This document shows, piece after piece, positions 7,401 through 16,484 of a stretch of 64,000 nt of DNA; the first letter of the stretch is position 1; each line of letters opens with the position of its first letter. The stretch spans positions 68,747 through 132,746 of the forward strand of contig NZ_JBPBBA010000007.1 in the NCBI RefSeq assembly GCF_050896395.1, in the 5' to 3' direction. Source of the stretch: Nioella aestuarii. Its GTDB lineage: Bacteria > Pseudomonadota > Alphaproteobacteria > Rhodobacterales > Rhodobacteraceae. The position numbers and the translations under genes are program-made. The notes beneath the pieces were generated by a model. It had not been told where the DNA came from. It worked only from the letters and a program-made list of their open reading frames with translations, and searched no databases.

Positions 7401-9848
7401 ATGGCCGATTTTCCCACATCCGCAAAGGTCGTCATCATCGGGGGCGGTGCCGTTGGTGCGTCGAGCCTCTATCATCTGGCCAAGAAGGGCTGGACCGACT
7501 GCGTGCTGCTGGAAAAGAACGAATTGACGGCGGGATCGACATGGCACGCGGCGGGGAACGTGCCGACCTTCTCGACCTCATGGGCGATCATGAACATGCA
7601 GCGTTATTCGACCGAGCTTTATGCGCGCTTGGGCGAAGAGGTGGACTACCCGATGAACTACCACCAGACCGGGTCTATCCGTCTGGCGCATACGAAGGAA
7701 CGGATGCAGGAATTCGAGCGCGCCTGCGCCATGGGCCGCTATCAGGGCATCGGGATGGAGATGCTGACGCCCGAACAGGCGAAGGAACGCTACCCCTTCC
7801 TTGAAATTCACGATCTGGAAGGCGCGCTGTTCGATCCTTCCGACGGCGATATTGACCCCGCGCAGCTGACGCAGGCCCTGGCAAAGGGCGCGCGCGAGAT
7901 GGGCGCGAAAATTATCCGCTTCTGCCCCGCGACCGGCGTGACCCAGAAAGAGGATGGCAGTTGGATCGTCCACACCGACAAGGGTGACATCGCCTGTGAA
8001 TACGTCGTGAACGCGGTGGGGTACTACGCGCAGCAAGTCGGGGAATGGTTCAAGCCCTATGGTGGGCGCACTGTTCCGATGATGGTCATGAGCCATCAGT
8101 ATGTGCTGACCGATGAGGTGCCCGAGGTCGAAGCCTGGAGCAACGAGAACGGCCGCAAGCTGCCGCTTCTGCGGGATGTCGATGTCTCCTACTACTTCCG
8201 GCAGGAAAAGCATGGCTTCAACATCGGCCCTTATGAGCCGAACTGTAAGGCGGAATGGGCAGGGTCGCCTGATGAGGTGCCAAATGATTTCAGCTTCCAG
8301 CTTTGGACGGATGATCTGGAAAGGATCGAGGACATCGTTGCGGATTCGATGGAGCGCGTTCCGCTGGCTGCCACTGCCGGGATCAGCCGCATCATCAACG
8401 GCCCCATTCCCTACGCGCCTGATGGCTTGCCGCTGATCGGTCCGATGCCCGGCGTTAAAAACGCGTTCGAGGCGTGCGTGTTTACCTTCGGCATCGCCCA
8501 AGGGGGCGGGGCTGGCAAGGTGCTGGCCGAATGGATCGTCGATGGCGCAACCGAATGGGACATGTGGGCCGTCGATCCGCGCCGCTATACAGACTACACC
8601 GACCACGAATACTGCGTGGCCAAAGGGATGGAGGTTTATGGCAACGAATATGCCATGCATTTCCCCTGGCATCGCTGGCCCGCCGCGCCGGATCGCAAGC
8701 TGTCGCCCGTCCATGACAAGGTGACCGCGCTTGGCGGTGTGATGGGCGACTATAACGGGTGGGAACGGGCCAACTGGTTCGCGCAGCCCGGCGATGACAC
8801 CAGCGAGGAAAGCACCCACACCTGGGGCCGGTCTGGTCCGTGGGAACAACGGATCAAGGAAGAATGCGAAGCCGTGCGCGATGCCTGTGGCGTGCTGGAC
8901 CTGCCGGGCTTCTCGCGCTTCTGGGTCAAGGGCGACGGCGCAGACGAATGGCTGCGCGGCTTCTGTACGGGGGGTATTCCCAAGATCGGTCGGATCGGCC
9001 TGATCTATGTCTCTGACCACCGCGGCCGCATCCTGACGGAGATGAGCTGTGTCCGGCTGGAGGAAAATAGCTTCGTCCTGATCACCGCTGCCACGGCGCA
9101 ATGGCATGATGGCGAGCTTGTGAAGAATTCCGTCCCCGAGGGTGTCACCGTCACGGAAACCACCCGCGACCGGGACTGCCTGATCGTTGCGGGGCCGACG
9201 TCACGCGATGTGTTGGCGGGGCTGACCGATGCGGACCTAAGCCAAGGCTGGCTAACCCATCAGCACGCGACGGTTGCCGGCAAGCCCGCGTTCCTGATCC
9301 GCGTGTCCTTTACCGGTGAACTGGGATGGGAAGTCCATGCCCAGAACGAGGATATGCCCGCGATCTACCAGGCGATCATTGATGCAGGCGCCAAGCCCTT
9401 CGGCATGTGGGCGCTGAACAGCCTGCGGATCGAGAAAGGCTATCGCGCGTGGAAGGGCGATCTATCCACCGATTACAGCCTGTTCGAAGGTGGGCTGGAT
9501 CGTTTCGTAAAGCTGGATAAGCCTCAGGACTTTATCGGCAAGGCCGCCCTGATGGCCGAAAAACAGCAAGGCTCGAAGAAGCGCTTCGTGACGCTGCTGG
9601 TTGATGCCGGAGATTGCGACGCGCCCTACATGTCCTGCCTGTGGCATGGCGATGAGATCGTGGGGGAAACCACCTCTGGCGCGTGGGGTTATCGGGTGAA
9701 TGCCTCGGTTGCGCTTGGCATGGTGCGGGCTGATCTGGCGGTGCCGGGCACCGAACTGGAAGTGGAGATCTACGGCGAGAAATGCCGCGCCGTGGTGCAG
9801 GAAGATCGCCCGCTGTGGGATCCGGAAAACGAAAGGTTGCGTACTTGA
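7401..9848 (+). CDS. FAD/GcvT-domain demethylase, dimethylglycine/sarcosine dehydrogenase-like (copy 1)
   Basis: An 815-residue fusion. Residues 1-380 are a DAO-type FAD domain with VVIIGGGAVGASSLYHLA. His49 in GSTWHAAG is at the place where dimethylglycine and sarcosine dehydrogenases bind FAD covalently. Residues about 430-800 are a GcvT-like aminomethyltransferase domain with SFTGELGWEVH, which binds tetrahydrofolate and traps the formaldehyde released by oxidative N-demethylation. Length is normal. AAGGA precedes the ATG. The exact substrate (dimethylglycine, sarcosine, methylproline or another N-methyl amino acid) cannot be read from sequence. Its TGA overlaps the TTG start of the next gene. 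Confidence 0.85.
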   Translation: MADFPTSAKVVIIGGGAVGASSLYHLAKKGWTDCVLLEKNELTAGSTWHAAGNVPTFSTSWAIMNMQRYSTELYARLGEEVDYPMNYHQTGSIRLAHTKERMQEFERACAMGRYQGIGMEMLTPEQAKERYPFLEIHDLEGALFDPSDGDIDPAQLTQALAKGAREMGAKIIRFCPATGVTQKEDGSWIVHTDKGDIACEYVVNAVGYYAQQVGEWFKPYGGRTVPMMVMSHQYVLTDEVPEVEAWSNENGRKLPLLRDVDVSYYFRQEKHGFNIGPYEPNCKAEWAGSPDEVPNDFSFQLWTDDLERIEDIVADSMERVPLAATAGISRIINGPIPYAPDGLPLIGPMPGVKNAFEACVFTFGIAQGGGAGKVLAEWIVDGATEWDMWAVDPRRYTDYTDHEYCVAKGMEVYGNEYAMHFPWHRWPAAPDRKLSPVHDKVTALGGVMGDYNGWERANWFAQPGDDTSEESTHTWGRSGPWEQRIKEECEAVRDACGVLDLPGFSRFWVKGDGADEWLRGFCTGGIPKIGRIGLIYVSDHRGRILTEMSCVRLEENSFVLITAATAQWHDGELVKNSVPEGVTVTETTRDRDCLIVAGPTSRDVLAGLTDADLSQGWLTHQHATVAGKPAFLIRVSFTGELGWEVHAQNEDMPAIYQAIIDAGAKPFGMWALNSLRIEKGYRAWKGDLSTDYSLFEGGLDRFVKLDKPQDFIGKAALMAEKQQGSKKRFVTLLVDAGDCDAPYMSCLWHGDEIVGETTSGAWGYRVNASVALGMVRADLAVPGTELEVEIYGEKCRAVVQEDRPLWDPENERLRT

Positions 9849-10741
9849 CGCAGATCACCCTTCTGGACGGGTCCATCGGGCAGGAGCTGGTGCATCGCGC
9901 CGGGGCCCGTCCGACGCCGCTTTGGTCCACATCGGTGATGCTGGATCGGCCGGAGCTGGTGCGCGCCGTGCATGGCGACTACTTCGACGTGGGGGCGACC
10001 ATCGCCACCACCAACACATATTGCGTTTTGCGCGACCGGTTGCGCCCAGAGGGGTTGGAAGATCACTTTGCCGATCTCATCGAAACGGCTCTGGCCGAGG
10101 CGGAAGCGGCGCGCGATGCGCATGGCGGCGGCCAGATTGCCGGGTCGCTTGGGCCGCTGCGCGCATCATACCGGCCTGACCTCTGCCCGCCTGAGGAGGA
10201 AGCCGCCGCAGCCTATGCAGAACATGTGCAGATGATGGAGCGGCGGGTTGATCTCTTTCTCATCGAAACGGTGTCCTCGATCCTTCAGGCGCGCGGGGCG
10301 CTGGCAGGCTGCGCCGGAACCAAACTACCGGTCTGGTTGTCGGTTTCGGTCGACGACGAGGACGGCACGCGATTGCGGTCGGGCGAAGCGCTTAGCGACC
10401 TGGCGCCGGTGGTGAAGGAATTCCAGCCAGACTCCCTGCTGGTCAACTGTTCCCGCCCCGAGGCGATCGCCGCAGCCCTGGACATCCTTACACCGCTCGG
10501 CCTGCCGACGGGGGCCTACGCCAATGGGTTCACCCGGATATCGGATGGCTTTTTAGAGGATCGCCCGACTGTGGATGCGCTGACCGCACGCAAGGATCTC
10601 GGCCCTGTTGAATACGCTGATTTCGCCATGGGTTGGGTTGATGCCGGGGCCACGATTGTCGGGGGCTGCTGCGAAGTTGGCCCCGCCCATATTGCCGAAC
10701 TTGCCCGGCGGCTGACCGCCGCTGGCCACACGATCATCTAA
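9845..10741 (+). CDS. Homocysteine S-methyltransferase family protein
   Basis: A 298-residue zinc-dependent methyltransferase of the betaine/S-methylmethionine:homocysteine family. It starts LLDGSIGQEL and ends with the zinc ligands: one cysteine in LLVNCSRPEA and a pair in VGGCCEVGP. It would pass a methyl group from a sulfonium or quaternary amine donor to homocysteine, giving methionine. The start is a TTG overlapping the stop of the preceding gene (TTGA); an ATG at 9782 would lie deep inside that gene and adds residues unlike the family. Its position between two demethylase-like genes suggests it removes the first methyl group from a betaine-type compound, after which the flavoproteins take the rest. 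That order is inference. Confidence 0.85.
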   Translation: MTQITLLDGSIGQELVHRAGARPTPLWSTSVMLDRPELVRAVHGDYFDVGATIATTNTYCVLRDRLRPEGLEDHFADLIETALAEAEAARDAHGGGQIAGSLGPLRASYRPDLCPPEEEAAAAYAEHVQMMERRVDLFLIETVSSILQARGALAGCAGTKLPVWLSVSVDDEDGTRLRSGEALSDLAPVVKEFQPDSLLVNCSRPEAIAAALDILTPLGLPTGAYANGFTRISDGFLEDRPTVDALTARKDLGPVEYADFAMGWVDAGATIVGGCCEVGPAHIAELARRLTAAGHTII

Positions 10742-10751
10742 GGAAAGTCAG

Positions 10752-13196
10752 ATGTCCAAGATCCCATCCCATGCCCGTGTCGTCATTATCGGTGGTGGTG
10801 TGTCCGGTTGTTCGGTTGCCTATCACCTGGCAAAACTGGGCTGGAAAGACATCGTCCTGCTGGAACGCAAGGTCCTGACCTGCGGCACCACTTGGCACGC
10901 GGCGGGCCTTATCGGTCAGTTGCGCGGGAGCCAGAATGCCACCCGGCTGGCAAAGTATTCCGCCGATCTCTACGTGAAGCTGGAGGAAGAGACGGGCGTC
11001 GCGACGGGTATGCGGCAGAACGGGTCGATCACGGTTGCCCTGACCGAGCACAGGCACGAGGAAATCCTTCGTCAGGCGACACTCGCGCGGGCCTTTGACG
11101 TGGATGTGGCTGAAATCTCGCCCGAGCAAGTGAAGGAGATGTATCCGCATCTCAATGTCTCGGACGTTGTGGGCGCGGTACATCTGCCACTTGATGGCCA
11201 ATGCGACCCGGCCAACATTGCCATGGCGCTGGCCAAGGGCGCCCGGATGCGCGGTGCGCAGGTGATCGAGGGCGTGAAGGTAACCGGTGTGACGCAGGCA
11301 AATGGCGCAGTCACCGGCGTCGATTGGGAAAGCGGTGGCGATGCCGGGCATATCGCTGCCGATCTGGTGGTGAACTGCGGCGGTATGTGGGGCCGAAACC
11401 TTGCGGCGGCTTCTGGCGTGACCCTGCCGCTTCATGCGTGCGAGCACTTCTATCTTGTGACCGAGGCGATCGAGGGTTTGAACCGTCTGCCAGTGCTGCG
11501 GGTGCCGGATGAATGTGCCTACTACAAGGAAGACGCGGGCAAAATGATGCTCGGCGCGTTTGAACCGAAGGCGAAGCCATGGGGCATGGACGGTATCTCT
11601 GAGGATTTCTGTTTTGACAGCCTGCCCGAGGATTTTGACCACTTTGAGCCTATCCTTGGCATGGCAATGAACCGTATGCCGATGTTCGAGACGGCGGGAA
11701 TCCATACCTTCTTCAACGGGCCGGAAAGCTTTACCCCCGATGACCGCTACTATCTGGGTGAAGCGCCCGAGCTGAAGGGTTACTGGGTCGCGGCGGGGTA
11801 TAACTCTATCGGGATCGTGTCATCGGGTGGTGCCGGGATGGCGCTGGCGCAGTGGATGGAAGATGGCGAGCCGCCCTTCGACCTTTGGGAGTCCGATATT
11901 CGCCGGGCGCAGCCGTTCCAGAAGAACCGCAGGTATCTGAAGGAACGGGTCAGCGAGACACTCGGTCTGCTCTATGCCGATCACTACCCCTATCGGCAAG
12001 TTGTCACCTCGCGCGGGGTGCGCCGGTCGCCGCTGCATGAGCACCTGAAGGCGCGCGGTGCCGTATTCGGGGAAATGGCCGGGTGGGAACGGGCCAACTG
12101 GTTCGCCTTTGACGGTCAGGAACGCGAATACCGCTACGACTGGAAAGGCCAGAACTGGTTTGCGAACCACAAGGCCGAACACATGGCGGTGCGCGAGGGC
12201 GTGGGCCTTTTCGACATGACCAGCTTCGGCAAGATCCGGGTCGAGGGGCGCGACGCGCTGGCCTATCTGCAACGGCTGTGCGGCGCCGATATGGATGTCG
12301 CGCCCGGCAAGATCGTCTACACTCAGATGCTGAACAAACGCGGTGGCATCGAATGCGATCTGACCGTAACCCGGCTGTCTGACACGGCCTTCTTCCTCAT
12401 CGTGCCGGGGGCGACGCTTCAACGCGATCTCGCCTGGATGCGACGGCATCTGGGGGATGAGTTCGTTGTTATCACCGATGTGACGGCGGCAGAGGCGGTG
12501 CTGTGCGTCATGGGCCCGAAATCGCGTGATCTGATGCAGGCCGTCAGCCCCGATGATTTCTCGAACGAGGCGCATCCCTTCGGTATGGCGCGAGAGATCG
12601 AGATCGGTATGGGCCTGGCACGCGCGCATCGCGTGACTTACGTGGGCGAGCTTGGCTGGGAGATTTACGTGTCCTCCGACATGGCGGCCCATGTATTCGA
12701 GGCGCTGGAGGAAGCTGGCGCCGGAATGGGCCTGAAGCTGTGCGGTCTGCACACGCTGGATTCTTGCCGCACCGAAAAGGCGTTCCGCCACTTTGGTCAT
12801 GACATCACAGATGAGGATCATGTGCTGGAGGCGGGGCTTGGCTTTGCGGTCAAGACCGACAAGGGTGACTTCATTGGGCGCGAGGCTGTGCTGAAAAAGC
12901 GTGAAGAGGGATTGCAGCGGCGGCTGGTACAGATCCTGCTGGAAGATCCTGAACCGATGCTGTTCCACAACGAGGCGGTGATCCGGGACGGCAAGATGGT
13001 CAGCTATCTGACCTCTGGCAATTACGGCCACTATCTGGGCGCGGCTGTGGGGCTTGGCTATGTGCCCTGCGAAGGGGAAAGCGCGGCAGATGTGCTGGCA
13101 TCGTCCTACGAGATCGAGATCGCGGGTAAGCGGCACAAGGCGATTGCCAGCCTGAAACCGATGTATGACCCCAAGGCCGAACGGGTGAAGGCATGA
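10752..13196 (+). CDS. FAD/GcvT-domain demethylase, dimethylglycine dehydrogenase-like (copy 2)
   Basis: An 814-residue protein of the same architecture as the copy at 7401. The FAD motif VVIIGGGVSGCSVAYHLA is followed by CGTTWHAAGLIGQLRG, with His49 at the covalent flavin site. The GcvT half (about 430-800) contains YVGELGWEIYV. The two copies differ widely outside these motifs, so they are not a recent duplication and probably act on different methylated intermediates. AAGGAAAG precedes the ATG. The stop overlaps the ATG of the next gene (ATGA). Confidence 0.87.
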   Translation: MSKIPSHARVVIIGGGVSGCSVAYHLAKLGWKDIVLLERKVLTCGTTWHAAGLIGQLRGSQNATRLAKYSADLYVKLEEETGVATGMRQNGSITVALTEHRHEEILRQATLARAFDVDVAEISPEQVKEMYPHLNVSDVVGAVHLPLDGQCDPANIAMALAKGARMRGAQVIEGVKVTGVTQANGAVTGVDWESGGDAGHIAADLVVNCGGMWGRNLAAASGVTLPLHACEHFYLVTEAIEGLNRLPVLRVPDECAYYKEDAGKMMLGAFEPKAKPWGMDGISEDFCFDSLPEDFDHFEPILGMAMNRMPMFETAGIHTFFNGPESFTPDDRYYLGEAPELKGYWVAAGYNSIGIVSSGGAGMALAQWMEDGEPPFDLWESDIRRAQPFQKNRRYLKERVSETLGLLYADHYPYRQVVTSRGVRRSPLHEHLKARGAVFGEMAGWERANWFAFDGQEREYRYDWKGQNWFANHKAEHMAVREGVGLFDMTSFGKIRVEGRDALAYLQRLCGADMDVAPGKIVYTQMLNKRGGIECDLTVTRLSDTAFFLIVPGATLQRDLAWMRRHLGDEFVVITDVTAAEAVLCVMGPKSRDLMQAVSPDDFSNEAHPFGMAREIEIGMGLARAHRVTYVGELGWEIYVSSDMAAHVFEALEEAGAGMGLKLCGLHTLDSCRTEKAFRHFGHDITDEDHVLEAGLGFAVKTDKGDFIGREAVLKKREEGLQRRLVQILLEDPEPMLFHNEAVIRDGKMVSYLTSGNYGHYLGAAVGLGYVPCEGESAADVLASSYEIEIAGKRHKAIASLKPMYDPKAERVKA

Positions 13197-14035
13197 CACT
13201 GGCCGCCCGCCACGACCGCTTTGCGGCGCTGCATGGCTCGGGCTGCTTCGTGATCCCGAACCCATGGGATATCGGGTCTGCCCGGATGATGGCGGCCATG
13301 GGCGCGCAGGCGCTTGCCACGTCCTCGGCGGCGCAGGCCTTTACGCTTGGACGGCCCGACATGGGCACAATCACGCAGGACGAGGCGCTGGCCCATGCGG
13401 AAGATATCGTCGCGGCGACTGGCCTGCCGGTATCGGGTGACTTTGAGAACGGCTTTGCCGATGACCCAGACGGCGTAGCCGAAACCATCCGGTTGGCGGC
13501 AGAGGCGGGCCTTTCGGGCTGCGGCATTGAAGATACGCAAATGGTGGCGGGCAATCCCTCATACGGGTTCGATCTGGCGGTAGAGCGTATCCGAGCAGCG
13601 GCCTCTGCTGCACGCGGTCTTGGCCGGCCCTTCGTGCTGGTTGCGCGCGCCGATGGTGTGATTAACGGAAGCTACGACCTGGCCGAGGGTATCCGCCGGC
13701 TGCAGGCGTTCGAGGCCGCGGGGGCCGGTTGTCTCTACCTGCCCGGCCCGCCGGGCAAGGCGGAGCTGGCGCAAGTGCTGGCCTCGGTCACGGCCCCGGT
13801 CAATGCGCTTGCCGCCGGGCCCTTTAAGAACCTGACCGTGGCCGAGCTGGCCGCCATGGGCGTGCGCCGGATTTCTACCGGCAGCCAGATCGCCCGCGTG
13901 ACCCATGCCGCGATCCGCGATTGCATGACCGCAATGCTGACAGATGGACATTTCGAGCCGCTGAAACGCGCGGCCTCGGGTAACGATATCGACTTTCTGC
14001 TGAACGAAGGAGTGGAAGATGGAAGAGGCAAGTGA
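13193..14035 (+). CDS. Isocitrate lyase/PEP mutase family protein
   Basis: A 280-residue TIM-barrel protein of the PEP mutase/isocitrate lyase superfamily. Typical segments are PNPWDIGSARMM (about 21-32), GDFENGF with the metal-binding Asp, GIEDTQ and VLVARADG. The KKCGH catalytic loop of true isocitrate lyases is absent, so the reaction is different: a C-C or P-C bond lyase or mutase acting on an unidentified alpha-oxo acid or oxaloacetate-like substrate. It overlaps the preceding stop by 4 bases and the next start by 17, so it clearly belongs to the demethylation operon. Its role there is not obvious. Confidence 0.8.
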   Translation: MTLAARHDRFAALHGSGCFVIPNPWDIGSARMMAAMGAQALATSSAAQAFTLGRPDMGTITQDEALAHAEDIVAATGLPVSGDFENGFADDPDGVAETIRLAAEAGLSGCGIEDTQMVAGNPSYGFDLAVERIRAAASAARGLGRPFVLVARADGVINGSYDLAEGIRRLQAFEAAGAGCLYLPGPPGKAELAQVLASVTAPVNALAAGPFKNLTVAELAAMGVRRISTGSQIARVTHAAIRDCMTAMLTDGHFEPLKRAASGNDIDFLLNEGVEDGRGK

Positions 14036-15563
14036 AACGCAATCGCGTGGTCGCCGTTCAGGTGGCCGTGCGGCCCGCAAGGCCCTTCGTTCGGCGCCGC
14101 CCGCCGAAAGCGCCCGGTCCGTTCGGCCTGGTATGCCCGGCGGCGTGTACAAGCCGCTGACCGATGAGGGCATCGAGCGGATTCACAGGGCCGCCCTGAC
14201 AGCGCTGGAAACCATTGGTCTGTCCGGTGCACCTGCCTCGGGAATCGAGATTCTGACCGGCGCGGGCGCAATTCTTGGCGATGACGGCAGGCTGCGGTTC
14301 CCGGCGGCTTTGGTCGAGGATGCCTTGGCCATGGCTGCGCGCGACATCACCCTGTGTGCGCGTGATCCGAAGTTTGACCTGAACCTGTCCGGCACCAACA
14401 CGCATTTCGGAACGGCAGGGGCGGCCGTGCATCTGGTCGATGTGGAAACCAATAGCTACCGCGAATCCACCGCGCAGGATCTGCATGACGCGGCCCGGAT
14501 CACGCAGGCACTGGATAATATCCACTTCTTCCAGCGCCCCATGGTCTGCCGGGATATTCCCGACAACCTGGATATGGACCTGAACACGATCTACGGTGCG
14601 GTTGCCGGTACGACCAAGCATATCGGCACCTCGTTTTCCGACCCGTCGCATGTCGAGAAATGCTTTGAGCTGATCTACATGCTGGCGGGGGGTGAAGCGG
14701 CCTATCGAGAACGGCCCTTTATCTCGAACTCCAATTGCTTCGTCGTGCCGCCCATGACCTTCGCAACCGAAAGCTGCGAGACGATGGAGGCGTGTATTCG
14801 TGGCGGGATGCCGATCCTGTTGCTGTCTGCCGGGATGGCTGGGGCGACGGCGCCCTCGACCATTGCAGGCGCTATTACTCAGGCCGTTGCCGAATGCCTG
14901 GCGGGCCTGGTCTATGTGAATGCCATCGCGCCGGGTCATCCGGCGATCATGGGCACCTGGCCCTTCGGGCTGGACCTGCGCACCGGAGCCATGTCTATCG
15001 GGTCTGGCGAGCAGGCGCTGCTGACGGCGGGTTGCGCGCAGATGCACCAGTTCTATGGCCTGCCCGGCGGCTCTGCCGCGGGGGCATCGGACAGCAAGCT
15101 TCCAGACATGCAGGCCGGTTGGGAACAGATGTGTTCCAACGTCATGGCGGGGCTGTCCGGCGTCAACATGATCTACGAGGCGGCGGGGATGCATGCCTCA
15201 CTGCTCGGCTTCTGTCATGAATCGCTTATCCTAAGCGAGGATTTGATCGGTCAGGCAATGCGGTGTGTGCGCGGGATCGAGGTGGATGACGAAACGCTGG
15301 CGCTCGACCAGATGGCAGAGGTCTGTCTTGGCGGGCCTGGGCACTACCTGGGCACTGATCGGACCTTGGCGCGGATGGAATCAGATTTCGTTTATCCCAA
15401 GCTCGGCAACCGGATGAGCCCCAAGGAATGGGCTGAAGCTGGCAAGCCGATGCTGCTGGAAACCGCGACTGCCAAGAAGAAGGCGATCCTTGCCAATGCG
15501 CCGAACCTGATATCGCCCGAGGTCGATGCCGCGGTCCGTGCCAAGTTCAATATCGTCATCTGA
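14019..15563 (+). CDS. Trimethylamine methyltransferase (MttB) family protein, non-pyrrolysine
   Basis: A 514-residue member of the MttB superfamily (COG5598 type). These enzymes transfer a methyl group from a quaternary or tertiary amine to a corrinoid protein. Typical segments are LDNIHFFQRPMVCRD, GTTKHIGTSFSDP and GSAAGASDSKLPD. The frame has no internal TAG, so pyrrolysine is not used; relatives without it act on glycine betaine, proline betaine, carnitine or similar compounds. The N-terminus (about 1-40) is Arg-rich and not part of the fold. No corrinoid protein (MttC-like) is encoded in the window, so the methyl acceptor is unclear. The start lies 17 bases inside the preceding gene. Confidence 0.85.
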   Translation: MEEASETQSRGRRSGGRAARKALRSAPPAESARSVRPGMPGGVYKPLTDEGIERIHRAALTALETIGLSGAPASGIEILTGAGAILGDDGRLRFPAALVEDALAMAARDITLCARDPKFDLNLSGTNTHFGTAGAAVHLVDVETNSYRESTAQDLHDAARITQALDNIHFFQRPMVCRDIPDNLDMDLNTIYGAVAGTTKHIGTSFSDPSHVEKCFELIYMLAGGEAAYRERPFISNSNCFVVPPMTFATESCETMEACIRGGMPILLLSAGMAGATAPSTIAGAITQAVAECLAGLVYVNAIAPGHPAIMGTWPFGLDLRTGAMSIGSGEQALLTAGCAQMHQFYGLPGGSAAGASDSKLPDMQAGWEQMCSNVMAGLSGVNMIYEAAGMHASLLGFCHESLILSEDLIGQAMRCVRGIEVDDETLALDQMAEVCLGGPGHYLGTDRTLARMESDFVYPKLGNRMSPKEWAEAGKPMLLETATAKKKAILANAPNLISPEVDAAVRAKFNIVI

Positions 15564-15632
15564 CCCGCGGCCTTGCCCTTTGCCTGCCCCTGCGCAACGC
15601 TGCCGGGGCAGGACGGCAAGGAGGGGTCAGCC

Positions 15633-16484
15633 ATGGCGAAGGTGCTTTATGAAAAAGACGGTCGGATCGGTCGTATCACCCTGAACCGGCCCGAGGTCAT
15701 GAATGCCATAGATGACGATCTGCCCGGCGAGCTGGCGGCTGCCGTGGCAGAAGCCGACCATGACCGGGACGTGCATGTCATGGTCCTGTCGGGTGCGGGC
15801 AAGGCGTTTTGCGCGGGCTATGATCTGGCCCACTACGCGCAAGATCCCGATAACAAGATCACGCAAGAGATGCCTTGGGATCCGATTCAGGATTTCCAAT
15901 TCATGTGGGCCAATACGCAGGCCTTCATGTCGCTCTTTCGGGCGATGAAACCGGTGATCTGCAAGGTGCATGGCTTTGCCGTCGCGGGTGGATCGGACAT
16001 CGCGCTGTGTGCGGATTTGACGATCATGGGGGACACGGCGCAGATCGGGTACATGCCGACGCGGGTTTGGGGATGCCCGACGACTGCGATGTGGGTGCAT
16101 CGGCTGGGGCCGGAACAGGCCAAGCGGATGCTGTTCACCGGCGACAAGATCAGCGGGGTTGAGGCCGCCCGGATTGGGTTGGTGCTGAAATCCGTCCCCG
16201 ATGACCGGCTTGATGACGAAGTAGAGGCATTGGCCGGCCGCATGGCGACAGTGCCGATCAACCAGCTGGCCATGCAGAAGATGGTGATCAATTCGGCGGT
16301 CGAGGAACAGATCACCCGCACACAGCGCTTGGCGACAGTGTTTGACGGGATCACCCGCCATTCGCCCGAGGGGCTGAACTTCAAGGCCCGGTCGGAAGCG
16401 GTCGGATGGAAACAGGCGGTGCGCGAACGCGACATGGGTACGTTTGACTGGACGCTCAACCGCCCGATCAACCCCGAAAGCTAG
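15633..16484 (+). CDS. Crotonase-fold protein lacking the enoyl-CoA hydratase glutamates
   Basis: A 283-residue member of the enoyl-CoA hydratase/isomerase superfamily: ITLNRPEVMNAID at the N-terminus, then the oxyanion-hole segments SGAGKAFCAGYDLAHY and VAGGSDIALCADL. In hydratases these regions carry two catalytic glutamates (GGGCE and PE); here they read GGSD and GYMPTR. The protein probably catalyses another crotonase-type reaction, such as isomerisation, hydrolysis or decarboxylation of a CoA thioester. The start at 15633 has a strong AAGGAGGGG upstream. It is the last gene of the demethylation operon, 69 bases after the MttB gene, and its TAG stop is shared with the convergent rhodanese gene. 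Confidence 0.82.
   Translation: MAKVLYEKDGRIGRITLNRPEVMNAIDDDLPGELAAAVAEADHDRDVHVMVLSGAGKAFCAGYDLAHYAQDPDNKITQEMPWDPIQDFQFMWANTQAFMSLFRAMKPVICKVHGFAVAGGSDIALCADLTIMGDTAQIGYMPTRVWGCPTTAMWVHRLGPEQAKRMLFTGDKISGVEAARIGLVLKSVPDDRLDDEVEALAGRMATVPINQLAMQKMVINSAVEEQITRTQRLATVFDGITRHSPEGLNFKARSEAVGWKQAVRERDMGTFDWTLNRPINPES

Noticed and set aside
13193..14035. Naming the PEP mutase-family protein as methylisocitrate lyase or phosphonomutase
   Set aside because: The KKCGH loop is absent and no phosphonate or methylcitrate genes are nearby, so only the superfamily is given.
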